NCBI GenBank assembly: GCA_036897485.1
Contig: JAYMTF010000135.1
Span: 1 to 50,640 of the forward strand
Direction of reading: 5' to 3'
Origin: Pelargonium nanum
Lineage: Eukaryota; Streptophyta; Magnoliopsida; Geraniales; Geraniaceae
Length of the DNA: 50,640 nucleotides
In this document: positions 1 through 20,305 of the stretch, piece by piece
Numbering within the stretch: position 1 is the first letter of the stretch
Layout: the number at the start of each line of letters is the position of its first letter
Notes under the pieces: model-generated
The model's input: the letters and a program-made list of their open reading frames with translations, nothing else
Database searches by the model: none
Told to the model about the DNA's origin: nothing
Program-made: the position numbers and the translations under genes

Positions 1-20
1 AAATAGATAACTTTAATCCA

Positions 21-160
21 TGGTCGGACGTATTCTAAAAACGGTCGACCATTTACAAATAAAAATAAAGAAAATCGGATTACTTCAACCAATGGTCGAC
101 CGGTCGAGTTTGGATAAGTAAATTACAACATATGGTTGACCATTGTCTAAAACAGTCGAC
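21..160. repeat. Imperfect direct repeats built on GGTCGACC
   Basis: Three diverged copies of a motif centred on GGTCGACC or GGTTGACC occur near 21-52, 92-108 and 131-160. Two are followed by similar TCTAAAAC-GTCGAC strings. They may be the edge of a repeat that continues left of the window. The family was not identified. Confidence 0.35.
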
Positions 161-165
161 TTTGG

Positions 166-2140
166 TGATTAAATTACAGTGAATTATATATTGGAATAAA
201 ACGTAGTGTATAAAGAGTGGGGGTATATTTGACTATTCAATAAATTTCTATATCTACTTCTCTGACAGAAGTAAATTTTTTTTGCTTCACTTGACTTCTT
301 CATCATTACAGAAGTATATCAAAAGCTCATCTAAAACAAGCAATTTTTTGCTTATTCTTCTGTCAATATGTTGATTTGGCAATCACTGTTTGGAAGCGAC
401 AGTGACTTTTGCAGGAGCAGAAGTGTTCCTAAACAAGGCCTTAATCGTGTGTGCTTACTTTGTAGGTTCAATACAAACACAAAATATATGAACCTAAATA
501 AGTTGTGTTGCGTGTTGCGTGTTGTTTTACGGCACAAATTGTCTAGCTCTAAATTTGACATCCCAAAGTCATGTTATAAAAGCAACTAAAATTTGATGGG
601 TGGCCAATTCAATGTCAATGGGTCCCAAATTCCCAATCCAAGACCACTAGGTTTGAATTTTGTGAGGTTGCATTAAATTATACCTTTCGTAACCCCCAAG
701 CCAAAGAGCATCGGATACGTATGGCTCTTGTTTCAATCTTCTTACAAAAGCCACATTTGACCTATACATTTATCATATATATAATTGCTCAATAAATATC
801 TCTTTTGAGTTTGTTGTCAATAGTCATATTTTGTAAAAAAAATTGACTTGATAAATAAATTTTTCATATTTTTGTTAACTAGTTTACGTTTAAAAGAATA
901 ATAACTCGATACTTATGATACAATATATTTTTTATATTTTTTGTGCGGATGAGTGTCATGTCTAATTATTAGTTAATCTTTTCCTTTTAAAGAAAAAGCA
1001 ATGTTAATGTTTGATTATCAAAATTTGTCCAAGTGTTAAAACATAACTAGTTCAATATCATCCGACTTAATATCGTAATTTATGTCTAATCAATCAAAAA
1101 ATCAAGCATACGCACAAAAAGTTAAAACACATGCAGAAGTACTAAAATTTGTATTACCACCAGACATACTGAAAATGGTAAAACATAAACTGTATTATTG
1201 ATTGTGTACATGAGATCTCTTATTTCTTGTTTTTATATGCGTCAATCCCGTGCCACATGTGTATGACTTGTTAACAAATTGACAGACAAAAAGTAAGTTT
1301 ACACGAAAACTAAAAACGCGCGTAATAATTTGAAATCGAACGTTTACGGATAACAATGCGAATACTATTTATTAATTTGGTTTTAGATACACATGCCTAA
1401 ATCTTTATTTATTACATGCTCTACCTAATCACATTTTCTCTTTCTTTCCAATTGGTTGAGTTTGGAATTTTGATTTTGATCACCAAATTTTACCTTTTGA
1501 CTTTGAATTTAACTAATTGTGTGATCCACATTTGTACACATCTGAACTTCAAATAAATGTTTTTTTTTTGTAATGGCTTATCTACAATTAATTAATATAA
1601 TTACTATCTAAAAATAATACACTCATTTAAAACTAAATATTCTTTAAATAAATATCAAACTTTTTTAAGACAATATTGTATTCTATTATTTTAGTGCATT
1701 TTAACTTTAACATAGGTAAACTAAAAGTACATTTTTGTACCGTACGTAATTCCACCGTCAAATGTCTAAAATATTATTTTTTAATTATACATTATTTTTG
1801 TATCGATGATATATATATATAGAAGTACACTGATAATTATTTGTACGATCATTTTCATCTATTTTCTACACCATTAAATATATGTAAATCCATTAATAAT
1901 AGGTGTTGAAATCCACATTTTGGTAAGGAAAAAAAATAAAATAGGAAATTATTTTTAGGAGTAATTATTATTTTTAGAAAATAATATAAATTAATGAAAC
2001 AGAGGAGGTGACAAATGTCAACACTGTGGGCGGATTTGAAGCTTCCATTTTTATTTTCTTCCCAAAAATCTAAGCAAAGACGGTTTCGAAATAGCACGTC
2101 TCATTGATTTATCGATAATTTCCAAATTTTCACAGACCCA
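166..2140. other. AT-rich intergenic region, no gene seen
   Basis: Only short ORFs without recognisable domains or splice context occur here. Sequence is AT-rich with homopolymer runs, typical of a plant spacer upstream of the alanine aminotransferase promoter. Nothing else was resolved. Confidence 0.6.
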
Positions 2141-2151
2141 CATTTCTCTTT

Positions 2152-2180
2152 CCATATATACATACACACACATTTATATA
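2152..2180 (+). promoter_or_regulatory. Candidate TATA region of the alanine aminotransferase gene
   Basis: CATATATA at about 2153-2160 and TTTATATA near 2173-2180 lie 125-150 bases ahead of the start codon and just before a CT-rich leader. That is a reasonable plant core-promoter distance. Which of the two is used cannot be decided from sequence. Confidence 0.35.
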
Positions 2181-2230
2181 TGCGGAGGCTCGTAAAATCC
2201 GCTGTCTAAAACCAGCACTTGTTGTTCTTC

Positions 2231-2296
2231 TTCTTCTGGATCGTCTTCTCTGTTCGATTACAGTTCTTCTGGATCGTGTTCTGTGCTCGATTACGG
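2231..2296 (+). repeat. 33-bp tandem duplication in the 5' leader
   Basis: Two adjacent 33-base units (2231-2263 and 2264-2296), both beginning TTCTTCTGGATCGT, differ at about five positions. They end eight bases before the ATG at 2304. Each unit is exactly 11 codons and is open in the frame of the downstream gene, but no in-frame ATG precedes 2304; the first upstream in-frame stop is TAA at 2193. Confidence 0.8.
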
Positions 2297-2303
2297 CTCT
2301 TTA

Positions 2304-7713
<5,410 letters not shown>

Positions 7714-8755
7714 ACAAGTCTTTTTCTTGCCTTTCTTGCCTCGAGTCCTTTTAACGAATATGAATAATACAGAGCCATTGATGCCTTTTGTTTTGGCCAT
7801 AGTTTTGTGCTTTTTTGTTTCTCGACTTGGATTAGCTGTTTTTGTGAGGACATTGTCACTTGTTCATCAAGTGCTCTACAATACCTTAGTTTGTACTGTA
7901 CTAGAACTAGTTTTTGTTTCTTCTTTATGAGTTGTGTACTAAAGAAGCATGAAGGGTCATGCTGGTTTTGATTTTGAAGGTCTCAGAAACACATTATTAC
8001 TATACATATTGAGGACAGCTGATCTTGAAACATTGATTGTTAAATGTTATGCTTAGCATTTTGATCTTTTTGAATGAGATTGGATTCTTGAATTTGAGTT
8101 GGATTTGAATTTGTTTCAATTCAATAAAATTCAAAACGCGTTTAAGATTTCAATGATGACTCGTATTGGGTCGTTAGAATTTTTTTTATTTACTGAACAT
8201 TGAATGAGGTTCGGGTTGTTCTACTCTGATGCCCGTTGGTTGTTTCGTCATGTTTGTCGGGAGTGCGATCGAACGACTAGTTGAATTTCTTATCAAACTT
8301 TCTTCCATCTTGAAAATCTTGTAAAAATATTGCATATATCATATCTAAATCCAAAATTTTGAAGAAATAAATAATAAAAAAAATGAGGAAATTCCCTCCA
8401 AAAAAAGAAGAATGAGAAAATGGAAATTTTGAGTATAGTTCTTTAGACTGGGGCTGACCAATCTGATTTTTAACCAATTCAAGGCAAATAAAGAGGCTAC
8501 CAACTTTTCACCATAATATGCAACCAACACTTAAGAACTTGTATAAACCAAACACAAGTCTTTGTCTAAATTAAGAAGCTCAATATGGTTCAAAAAAAGT
8601 AGCTCAATAAAGTAGCAAATAGCAGTGTCAGCCAAAAAGTTTTACTGGTTCCAAATCAGAAACTAGTGCTATTTCCCCCACATGCAATGGAGAGTACATA
8701 ATCTATGCCAGTGACTGAAACCCGAGATTGATGTGGGAGAAAACTTTTCTTTTCC
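7714..8755. other. Convergent spacer: 3' UTRs of AlaAT (+) and proteasome alpha-5 (-)
   Basis: The two genes end tail to tail. An AATAAA lies at about 8123 on the + strand, rather far from the AlaAT stop; earlier variants such as GAATAATA near 7760 could serve instead. No further gene was seen. Confidence 0.5.
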
Positions 8756-12107
<3,352 letters not shown>

Positions 12108-12135
12108 CTTCGATTGAATTGAACACTCTTTGATA

Positions 12136-12540
12136 CTGGAAAAGAGAGAGCAAAAAATTACGATTTTATCGTTCGATCGAGTGAATGCTTCGAGAAAAGA
12201 GCTACTTTACAATGAAATCGCAAAATGACACCAAATTTTTTGCGGAAACGAAGAGATCTATGCATTCGATTTGAAGCTCGAGAGCTCGAAAGCTTACCTG
12301 TGAAGTGTGATCTGTGAAAGAGAAGCGCAGAGAAAAATGGAGAGTGAGCTTCGTGGATGCTTTTTGTAGAAACCTTCTTGTTCGACAAGTCACGTATTGG
12401 AGGAGACGATGGTGGCTCCGGGTCCGGGTTGACCCGAAAATATATGGGCCTATTTGGACCGTAACCCGGAATCATAAACTTTTTTGGTATCATAGGCCCA
12501 TAAAGAATATCCATTGAGGCCCAGTTAATTATTTGGGCTC
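12136..12540 (-). promoter_or_regulatory. PAE1 5' UTR intron and upstream site II elements
   Basis: TTCCAG ends a 5'-UTR intron at 12136, and a donor (CAG|GTAAGC) lies at 12297-12296, giving a leader exon from 12298 upward. Several TGGGCY / RGCCCA motifs (near 12444, 12495, 12519 and 12533) cluster upstream, and a telo-box AAACCCTAG sits at 12061-12069 within coding intron 1. Site II and telo-box pairs are common in promoters of housekeeping genes. Confidence 0.5.
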
Positions 12541-12574
12541 AGATTCGTTGGCTTTAGCAACTACAAGTCTATAA

Positions 12575-12770
12575 CATATAATTATGTGCTCGTTTCATGT
12601 TTGTGTCGTGTTGAAGACTGATCATTGATTGTGTGTAGCACGATCCAACACGTACATGATACGTTTAGTAATAATGTTGAAGAGTTGAACACGAACGACA
12701 CGTTTATATCCTTATGTGTGGGTTGGGCGTGATGTACATGTTGGAACACGACACATACAATTATAAAATG
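12575..12770. mobile_element. ACACGACACG-type repeat element
   Basis: Rich in GTGTCGTGTTGA, ACACGTACATGATACG, GAACACGAACGACACG and GGAACACGACACATAC. The same vocabulary recurs at 20546-21540, 37420-37600, 40885-41045 and 45970-46220. Boundaries are approximate. Confidence 0.5.
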
Positions 12771-12839
12771 TTGGAGCCCAAATGTACTAATTATGTGTTT
12801 GAAGTACGTTTATTGTAGATTTCTTTCAAAGAGACATTG

Positions 12840-13110
12840 TTGTTGTGACAGACAAAATAGTGTTGTAACATTTTTAAAAGATTGCCAAAAGACGTCTTTT
12901 ATGTCATTGATCCATCTCCTAAAACTTTGTCGCCTATAAACTTCTAGGGACGTTTTGAGGTCGTCACTTTTACATTGCCTTTAGGTGAGATGTCTCCTAT
13001 GACCTAAATAGTCTTTAGCTCACGGTCTTGAACCGTCTTTTTTGACATCAGGTGACTTTATATGACGGTCTAAAAGTTGTCTCCTATGATATTTAACTCC
13101 CGCTTTCTTT
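12840..13110. repeat. Spacer with repeated GTCTCCTATGAC-type motifs
   Basis: GTCTCCTATGA recurs (near 12992 and 13079), with CATCTCCTAAAAC, GACGTCTTTTATGTC and GACGGTCTAAAAG variants between. Arrays of short motifs like these can be subterminal repeats of a DNA transposon such as CACTA; no terminus was found, so this is a guess. Confidence 0.3.
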
Positions 13111-13622
13111 CCTAATAGAGCATATAAACACATGTAAACGTGGACAACACTTTCTTCCATAAAAGTCGTATTCAAGAATCTTTAGGTCTTTAATTAGAGC
13201 ATGCGCTTCCATTACACGTGTTTTACATGTGTAAACTAGCTTGATGACGGGTATAAGTGGTTTTTCAAAATGAGAAGTACCGTTGCATGTACTTACATCA
13301 CATATATTTTACATATGTAAAGCAAATTGCTAACCGTTATCGATGATTTTGCATACTACCGTCAATAAGTTTCAAACATTTATCGACGAGTAAAAAATGT
13401 AGATGACAATAAGTCAATAACCTTTTTTGGTGTGTTTTGGTACATGAAATTCATGTGCATTTAATTCTTAAAACAAAAGGTGCAAACAAGGACAAAGATT
13501 GGTTGGGTATGGGCATGGGTAAAAGAGTAAAAACACAGGCATCATCACAGTATCTATTGCTAGATATTGTGACAGGCCCTACAACAACTAGCCTGGTCTG
13601 TCCTAAAAAAGATGGCTGATAT

Positions 13623-13870
13623 TTACCTCAGAATATAACAGTACATAATGCCAAACCAAAGAAACAAAACAATCAAGTTTTGAGTTTGTTTTGACATTTG
13701 CAAACATAGTTCCAACTTTTTCTTTATTGCTACCCATTTTGAGGAAACACTAGCACTGTTTTTTTCCACTTCTTGGAGATTCTCATGTTCATCCATTGAT
13801 TCTTTGTTTGGTTGGTTATGCACTTGGTTTGGTAACTCTACTTGAAACTCGAAAAACGTATCATGTTAGT
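13623..13870 (-). other. Weak candidate 3' exon with a hydrophobic tail
   Basis: An open frame on the minus strand ends at 13623 and can be read back to about 13860. It starts acidic (EFQVELPNQ, MDEHENLQEVEKN), continues basic/amphipathic (SKWVAIKKKLELCLQM) and ends in a hydrophobic segment NLIVLFLWFGIMYCYIL, as in tail-anchored proteins. No ATG-led full frame or clear acceptor supports it, and no family was recognised. It may be a gene relic or chance. Confidence 0.2.
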
Positions 13871-14154
13871 TGCTCGGACAAAAAAGAAAGTAAGATAGAT
13901 GATGCGTCGATAAATTTGTGAAAATGGGTTTCTTTCAGTTCCACACTCCTGAATAGTTGTTAGAATGAAGCAATTTTTGTAGAAGCTTGGAGGGGAATTA
14001 TGTTACCGGAAGGAGGTGCTAATCAATCAGTCTGGTCGACTGCTTTTGCTCTTTGTTGTGTTTGTACCTAAAAAATGATGGTTAAAACTGATTTTTGTGT
14101 TGTTACACAAATAATCCAAAGGAAGTCCTTCCAACCGTCAACTATTCGGTTGTG

Positions 14155-14330
14155 ACCAACAACCCACAGGCCAAGTGGTTAGCACACCACTTAGGCACCG
14201 TAGTGTCTTGGGTTCGAGTTATCGTGGGCACTGTTAGTATCCTAGTCTGGAATAAGTGATAAATAAGAGTATGTGTAGGGTATTCTTGTCATGTACTCAA
14301 TGTACTACTTCAAAAATAACTATTCGTTCG
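14155..14330 (+). mobile_element. tRNA-derived SINE
   Basis: Box A-like GGCCAAGTGGTTAGCACAC and box B-like TTGGGTTCGAGTTAT are about 35 bases apart, the spacing of an internal Pol III promoter. A non-tRNA body follows, and no acceptor stem can be formed. It lies just past the remorin 3' end. Confidence 0.65.
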
Positions 14331-14537
14331 TGTAGCATACAGTCAACCTTTAGCACGACACGAGCACGGTAGTCAGCTCCAAAACTAGGCATCAAGTCAA
14401 AGTTTGTGTAGCATTAGTCAATTTTCAAGCCATGAAACACAATCACTAATTGGGTTTTGATTCTTGACTTTCATCAAAACTTTAGCTCTTCATTACTACT
14501 AATTATAACATTTTCTTCATTACACTATACATACAAT

Positions 14538-17500
14538 TTATGGCCTATTATTGCAAGGGAAGCAACCACATGATCTATGGCTTGAAAGTTGTGAGCTATG
14601 GAGATTCATCATCTTCTTCACTTGTCCATTGGCTTTTTGAATTTGCTCTTTGTGCTGTTTTTGGGCTGAGATTCTCCATTCCTCAGCTTTCCTTTGAACA
14701 ATTGATTGCTTCTTCATCAACTTTTCTTCTAGGTTTGATCTCATCTTTTGTATTTTCACCTGAAAAATGTTTCCACAATTGATACACATAACATGTAGTT
14801 AGGCTATGAAACTAATAGGAATTGCATTTTGGTTTGTCATTTCTAAAAACCGGACCGGAGGTTTAACCGATATGTTGATTGAGTTATCAGTTTCAACGGT
14901 TTGTTCAACCATATGGCCTCATAATGACCCCAAAAGTTAGAAAAAGGAAGTTTTAAACCGGGTCAAATCCAACATTTCTCGGGTTAACCACAATCCTGAG
15001 TTCGGGTTTTATCATTGTTGACAAGGAGTATTTATCGTGATATCAGATGATGTTTTAGACCGGACGTTAGAAATAGTCATCGGTTGTTAAATTGGCCGGT
15101 CTGACCGACTATGTTAGCCGGCGAGGTGGCAACCCAAATGGTCAAACATGGGTTCACTCATCTTTTTCACATTTGACCATGATATTTGATGATGTTTTAA
15201 AAACCAGATCGAAAGTTAAAATTGGTTTGTTTACTGGGATTTGACCGATCCAACCCAATTGGCCAAACTCGGGTTTGACCGATCGACATAGTCCTGGTCG
15301 ATCCGATTGAACCGGCTAATTATTATCTACATAAAAAAGTGGCAATCCTCTTAGTGCTCCACCTAATTTCCACTAACTAGTGCTCTACTGCTCTCTTCAT
15401 TATTCTATTCACAAGGAACTAAAACCCAAGCTTCCAACCATTAGACATAAACCCAACTTACATAGTTATGGCCTTGCAAGTAACAACAAAACTATATAAT
15501 ATAAAATAAATTATGGACATGGTGACATTCTAGCTTTTGCTTTCTTTAAGAATGAAGCATGCACACAAAAACTATATAGAACTAAGGAAGACACTCAAAT
15601 AGAGGATGTTGTGAAGAACCTCAAAGATGGAGATTGTCCAACCAGAGAATTTGGTGGCTCGAGGAAGATGGAGCTAAAGCTAACTATATTCCCGACAAAA
15701 TGATCCCAAGAATGAGAATGTTTGCGGTAAAACATGACTCCAAGACAAAAAGCAACAAAGACGGGTCACTAGACCCAAATGAAACTAGCTCTGATAAGAT
15801 AGTTTTGAATCTTCCGATAGTTACTTGCAATGACATTGAAAACAAAGATACAACTACTTAACAAGCGACTATTGAAGTTCATGTTTTCGTGTTTATCGTG
15901 AACTTTGGAAAGGAAATGCTGAAAGTACAAGAACTCAAAAAGTAGTACCTCGAGTTTCTTAGCTTTAGCTTCAGCCTTAGCACTTTGGAGATTCACCCAA
16001 GCTTGAATTTTTGCTTCTTCTCTCTGATACCTACACTCACATATCATATCGAATTGTTATTAAACATTCCGAGGAGTAAAAAAATATTAAGTTCTGCAAT
16101 TATTTACCTGAGGCAGCATTTGGTCTTTTCCTCTTCCCCCCAAGCCTTAGCTCTGGACTCAAATTCACTAATCGGGCACCCATTGCCGGTCTCAGAATGT
16201 CTCAAGCTTTTTGAAATTTCCTCTTCCTCCTCTTCCTTCGAGCTCCAATTTGATGCAATCGAATCATATTGCGCCCCAAGCTGTAGCTTAGCTAAATGGC
16301 ACACCTCCAGCTCGGTCATATCCAAGGTGGCGCCGTCCAAATTCCCTATAGCCATCGGGCCTGACCTGGTTTCAGGAGTGTTGTGTCGTGCAGGCGACGA
16401 GATCTTGAATGGAGTGGGGCATCTTGAGTTGGTGGAGCTTCCAAGTGGTGTCATCTCTGTCCCAACATCTTTGTGGTGAACCAATTCTGTGCTCGTATCT
16501 GTCGCAGAGTTTTTGAAAAAAAATGCTTCTTGGGATGGTTCTGAGTATCTGATATTTGGTGGAATTGGTTCTACTTCTACTACATCATCTGTGAATTTGT
16601 CTGCAATAGCAAATTTCAAATAAGACATGTTCAAGATACACCAACTTAGTTCAAGAACTAAAACAAAGTACATTGAGAGTTGAGAATGACATTATCATAT
16701 AAACAAAAGTACGAATCAAAACTGCATTTTCATTCTATTTGTGCTTTGGTTTGGGTCTAGTGACTCGTTTGTGTTGTTTCCCCGTTATTTCTTGCTCCAC
16801 GTGCAAGGCCGGTTGTGTTGTCCAGCCTCACGTGGGGAGTGAAGTTTGAGACCACTTGATATACTATTTATAGGCCGTCTACCTAGTAGCTCATTTGGGT
16901 TTTGTGCCTAAACATCACGACATAGAATGACCCTTTTGGCGCAACATTAACTAGGATCCGAACTCACGAGCACCTGAAACTCAACCCACATTTTTACAGG
17001 TTCGTGTCCCATACTATAGACCCATTCTATCTTTTTTTTTTTTTTGATCAGCTAGACCCATTCTATCTTAGAGTCGGCTCGGGCTACTCACACATTTTCT
17101 ATGTAAAACCTGCAACCCAAACTTATTACGGGTGAGATTCGGGTTAGGTCTTTTCAACCCAAACTTGGAAACCCCATCACAAAACCTGAATTGACAGCTC
17201 TAGTAATGTTGATGTCCAATGATCTTAAATAAATGAACCTCATGCACTAAATACTGGTTTAGAGAAATGATCAAAGCTTTTTACAAAGCTTTTACAAGAC
17301 AAGTGACAAAAGGTCTATGCCAAATGGGTCAAGGACACTAAAAAGCTTCCATTAAAGATGCAATGAAATGAAAGTTTATCACCTTTTAAAGGTACATCTG
17401 AGACCCCACCAGCTACAAGAGGCACTTGAAAACTTGTTGAAACTGAAACTCCATTTGTGACCTCACATTGCTTGTGAATCTTGGGAGGCTCCAATGGCCT

Positions 17501-18110
17501 GATCAAGCCATGAGCTGGTAATTCACTGCTTGTGAGCCACTTCTCTGCATCAACCCACTTGGAAGGGAACCTGAAAAATGAACAACCATCAATGGGGCAA
17601 AAAAGTGGCTTAAGCCGCTTGCTTCTCGTCTCAGGTTCGAGCCTTCGTTGTTACGCTTGCTTATAAATAAAAATAAAAAACCTGAAAAATGGCCTTCCTG
17701 GTGTGGAAGGAGCCTCCAATCTCCTCTGCCTCTGAGCAGAAACCTCAACACCATTTGGCAATGACCTCACAAACTCTGAAGTCTCCTTGAGATTGAGCTT
17801 GCAAAGTGGGTCATGGAAGGTCTCTCCAAATGGGTTCTCATTGCTCTTCCCATAGAATCTTGGGTTGGTCTCCAATGGCAGCTCCTGAATCACAAAACAA
17901 AACAAAAACAAAACCCATTGTTCATTGGGACAAAACATCAAACAGGTGGTGTGCACTCAAGAAACAAAAACAAAAAAAAAAACAAATTTTTAGGACCTTG
18001 ACCAAGACATGATTGAAGAGTTTGGGACTTGTGAGATCCATGGTCTTGATGTTTGTGGGGATTATTGCATTGTTCAATGACTTGGGATTGGAATCATTTT
18101 TGTGCATCAT
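14538..18110 (-). CDS. Remorin family protein with long N-terminal region
   Basis: Remorins are plant-specific plasma-membrane nanodomain proteins anchored by their C-terminus. Exons in transcript order: 18110-17997, 17884-17682, 17570-17383, 16600-16108, 16030-15949, 14759-14538; 433 aa. The conserved C-terminal remorin domain covers about 315-410 (RAKAWGEEEKTKCC, then EEAKIQAWVNLQSAKAEAKA, then a K/E-rich coiled coil to HKEQIQKANGQ). The extreme C-terminus, SCGCFPCNNRP, has cysteines 424, 426 and 429, a likely palmitoylated membrane anchor. The first 310 residues are low-complexity and probably disordered, with Pro/Ser-rich stretches and RQRRLEAPSTPGRPFFRFPS. This long architecture fits the long-N-terminus remorin groups rather than the short DNA-binding-like group 1. 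Function in this plant is unknown. Two starting methionines are adjacent; the upstream one was taken. Confidence 0.93.
14840..15325. mobile_element. ACCGG-rich DNA-transposon-like element in the last remorin intron
   Basis: Bounded by AAAACCGGACCGGAGG on the left and GATTGAACCGGCTAATTAT on the right. It holds an internal repeat (GATATCAGATGATGTTTTAG near 15040 and GATATTTGATGATGTTTTAA near 15181) and many CCGGT/GACCGA words. No coding capacity. Likely a non-autonomous element; superfamily undecided. Confidence 0.5.
16970..17202 (-). mobile_element. GGCAATTCGGG-family element, reversed, in remorin intron 3
   Basis: Read on the minus strand it begins CTAGAGCTGTCAATTCAGG and carries GACCTAACCCGAATCTCACC and TTTTACATAGAAAATGTGTG, shared with copies at 5294-5542 and 25567-25808. 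The distal end is interrupted by a T-run near 17030. Confidence 0.5.
17600..17680 (+). mobile_element. Possible SINE fragment in remorin intron 2
   Basis: TGGCTTAAGCCGCTTGCTTC followed by CTCAGGTTCGAGCC (box B-like) and an A-rich tail (ATAAATAAAAATAAAAAA) right at the splice donor of the neighbouring exon. Too short to classify firmly. Confidence 0.35.
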
Positions 18111-18239
18111 TTCTTGATGTGTGACAAAAAAAGAACAAGAAAAAGGAGAGAGTGATGGTGATGAGAAAGTGACTGAAGAAGCAGTTGAATAGTAATGACA
18201 TTAACTGAACAAGAAACAAGTAACAAGTAAAAGCAACTG

Positions 18240-18280
18240 AACTCTCTCTCTCTTTCTCTCACTTTCTCTCTCTTCAAAAC
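18240..18280 (-). repeat. CT/GA-rich tract in the remorin 5' leader
   Basis: CTCTCTCTCTTTCTCTCACT-type sequence (GA-rich on the transcribed strand) lies about 130 bases upstream of the remorin ATG, followed by more GAGA blocks to about 18400. GA/CT tracts are frequent in plant core promoters and leaders. Confidence 0.5.
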
Positions 18281-18744
18281 ACAACTAGATGGGAATGAGA
18301 ATGTGAGATGAGATCAACATTTTTGAAGTGGAGAGAGAGAGGAAGGAGACAAGAGTGGTACTTCTTGAAAAGGAGAAGGAGAGGAGAAGCTTTGGGAGGT
18401 GGGAAAGGTAGTGATGTTAAAAAATAATATCAGTGTGGACTAAACGTGACAATTTAAATTTTAGATCGAAATTTCGATTTGACTTGCTTTGAAAGGGATG
18501 TGGGTTAATTTTGGTTGCGAGTTTTAAGTTTCGCATTGGATTTTATATGCAAATATACGGAGTCGTGCAAGTTTGTCTGATGAGACCCGAATTTTCAATA
18601 ATTGATACCTTAGTACTGTTGTTTTTTTCCGGTCTAAACCATAAGCTTCTTAAGCGAGCCTACAAAATCGTAGTTGACACTTTTAAGTCGTTTTACCACA
18701 CTCAGACTAATTCTTATTTAAGAGTAAGTCACAGTTAAAGTTCA

Positions 18745-18845
18745 TCCCTTTCTCCAGGAGCGTGTTGAGCGGGGATCGAATGCAAGCGCTTTTTCCACTC
18801 ACGAAGGTTGTGAAGCCAACTGTGCCACTACCCTCGGATAATATT
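18745..18845 (-). mobile_element. tRNA-like SINE fragment, reverse orientation
   Basis: The minus strand shows a box A-like GGCACAGTTGGCTTCACAA and a box B-like GCATTCGATCCCCGCTC, about 35 bases apart, then CTCCTGGAGAAAGGGATG. No tRNA fold. The flanking + strand is AT-rich intergenic DNA. Confidence 0.5.
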
Positions 18846-18861
18846 GTTGTTTTACATAACA

Positions 18862-18920
18862 GTATTATTACTGTTGTTAAATATTGTTGTTAAATATTGT
18901 TGTTAAATACTGTTGTTTTT
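18862..18920. repeat. Short tandem repeat, unit about 15 bp
   Basis: Three to four copies of TGTTGTTAAATATTG in direct succession. Confidence 0.75.
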
Positions 18921-20110
18921 AACATAACATATTGTAACATGAAACTCAACATTGTAAAATATCTTCTTACAACTTCAAACATATCCTTACAATAAAGAAA
19001 TTAACCGTCCATAACATGTCTACAAAGGTTGGACGCAGATCCAAAAAATCTCATGGAAATTAGGCGGCCCCTAACAAACACATTGGTCGTCACGAGTTAT
19101 CGAAACCCAACATAAAATTCTTTGTCAATCGTAACGTATTGTATTATGGAGTTGTTGCTTTTAATGTTGGATAATTTCATTTTCTTGACCGAGTCACAAG
19201 TATGAGAGACTTATCAACAAAAACTACTTAGTGGCACAATTGTCACAGACTGAGGGAACCGGCTTCGTGCAACGCCCCAAACTCTCAACCCACAGTGAAT
19301 GTTCCAACGTTTTTCATAAGCGTCAACGAAAAACATATCAATTAGAACAACGAGATTTTTGTTATAATACAGTATCCACAAAGTAATAAAAATATATTGT
19401 TTCACCAACAGTGAAAGATAAAAAATGATTATGTCATTGTGAGATCATATAACAAATATACTTTCACTATACACATGTAAATGATGGTGACATTTTTATC
19501 ATAAAGTCTAAGCAATTTTTGTATAAAATAAAGTTTGGAATGTCAATTAATATTGGTGAGTGGTGATTAAAATAACAAAATCATGACTATGCTTTAGTTG
19601 CTTACTCACAAATATGTATTATTAAACAGAGTTTTTAAGAAACTATACAATTTTGGGATTGGAGTGTTGACTTGATTGGAGGTAGATGGAGCCCAAATGA
19701 TTAACCATATACCCAATTTTCTAATAAAAATTAATCATTTAAACCTTAGTTTTTGGGTTGAATTAACCTAAAAAAATATATTTTCGTATCGGGTCCGATA
19801 AATTTGCATATTTTACACATAAAAACTCAAACCCGAAAATCAACTCGTTTGATAATCGTGTTGAATTCATATCGACCCATTTAATAAAACACACGAACAC
19901 GAACCGGAAACACGGGTTGTCTCCCTAACTACATCTACCTACTAATCACCCTAAAAGAGATCCAAATAATTGTTATAAAAACAAGAATTAAATATAATTT
20001 ATTATCTAACCCCATCTAAAACTATTAAATCAAAGCAAAGATGTGGCCAACAAATCAACAACAAGAACCATATGATAAGCAACCCATGACCCCACCACCT
20101 ATAATACATA
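18921..20110. other. Intergenic, nothing resolved
   Basis: AT-rich DNA between the remorin promoter and the 20306 gene. Only short ORFs with no domain or splice support. ACACGAACACGAACCGG near 19890 hints at another ACACGACACG-type remnant. Confidence 0.5.
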
Positions 20111-20122
20111 GATACATAAACA

Positions 20123-20130
20123 TATATAAA
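20123..20130 (+). promoter_or_regulatory. Candidate TATA box for the 154-aa protein gene
   Basis: TATATAAA lies about 180 bases upstream of the ATG, with a CTTCTTCTTCTTCTTCTCC leader tract at about 20267-20286. Confidence 0.35.
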
Positions 20131-20305
20131 TATTATATTATAATCCTAAATCACAATCATGTAGTGCATCATGACAATTTTTATAAAAAAATTAGCATTT
20201 TATTACTTCCAATCACAGACCATTTCATTTTTCTACTTAGTCTTAGCCACAACCTCTCCAAGATCTTCTTCTTCTTCTTCTTCTCCAAGCTTTTTGTACT
20301 CATCA

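Noticed and set aside
12158-12514. 118-codon minus-strand ORF
   Set aside because: It covers the PAE1 leader exon, its intron and the promoter with site II motifs; no domain is visible.
15985-16479. 164-codon + strand ORF
   Set aside because: It is the opposite strand of remorin exons; the minus strand carries the conserved domain.
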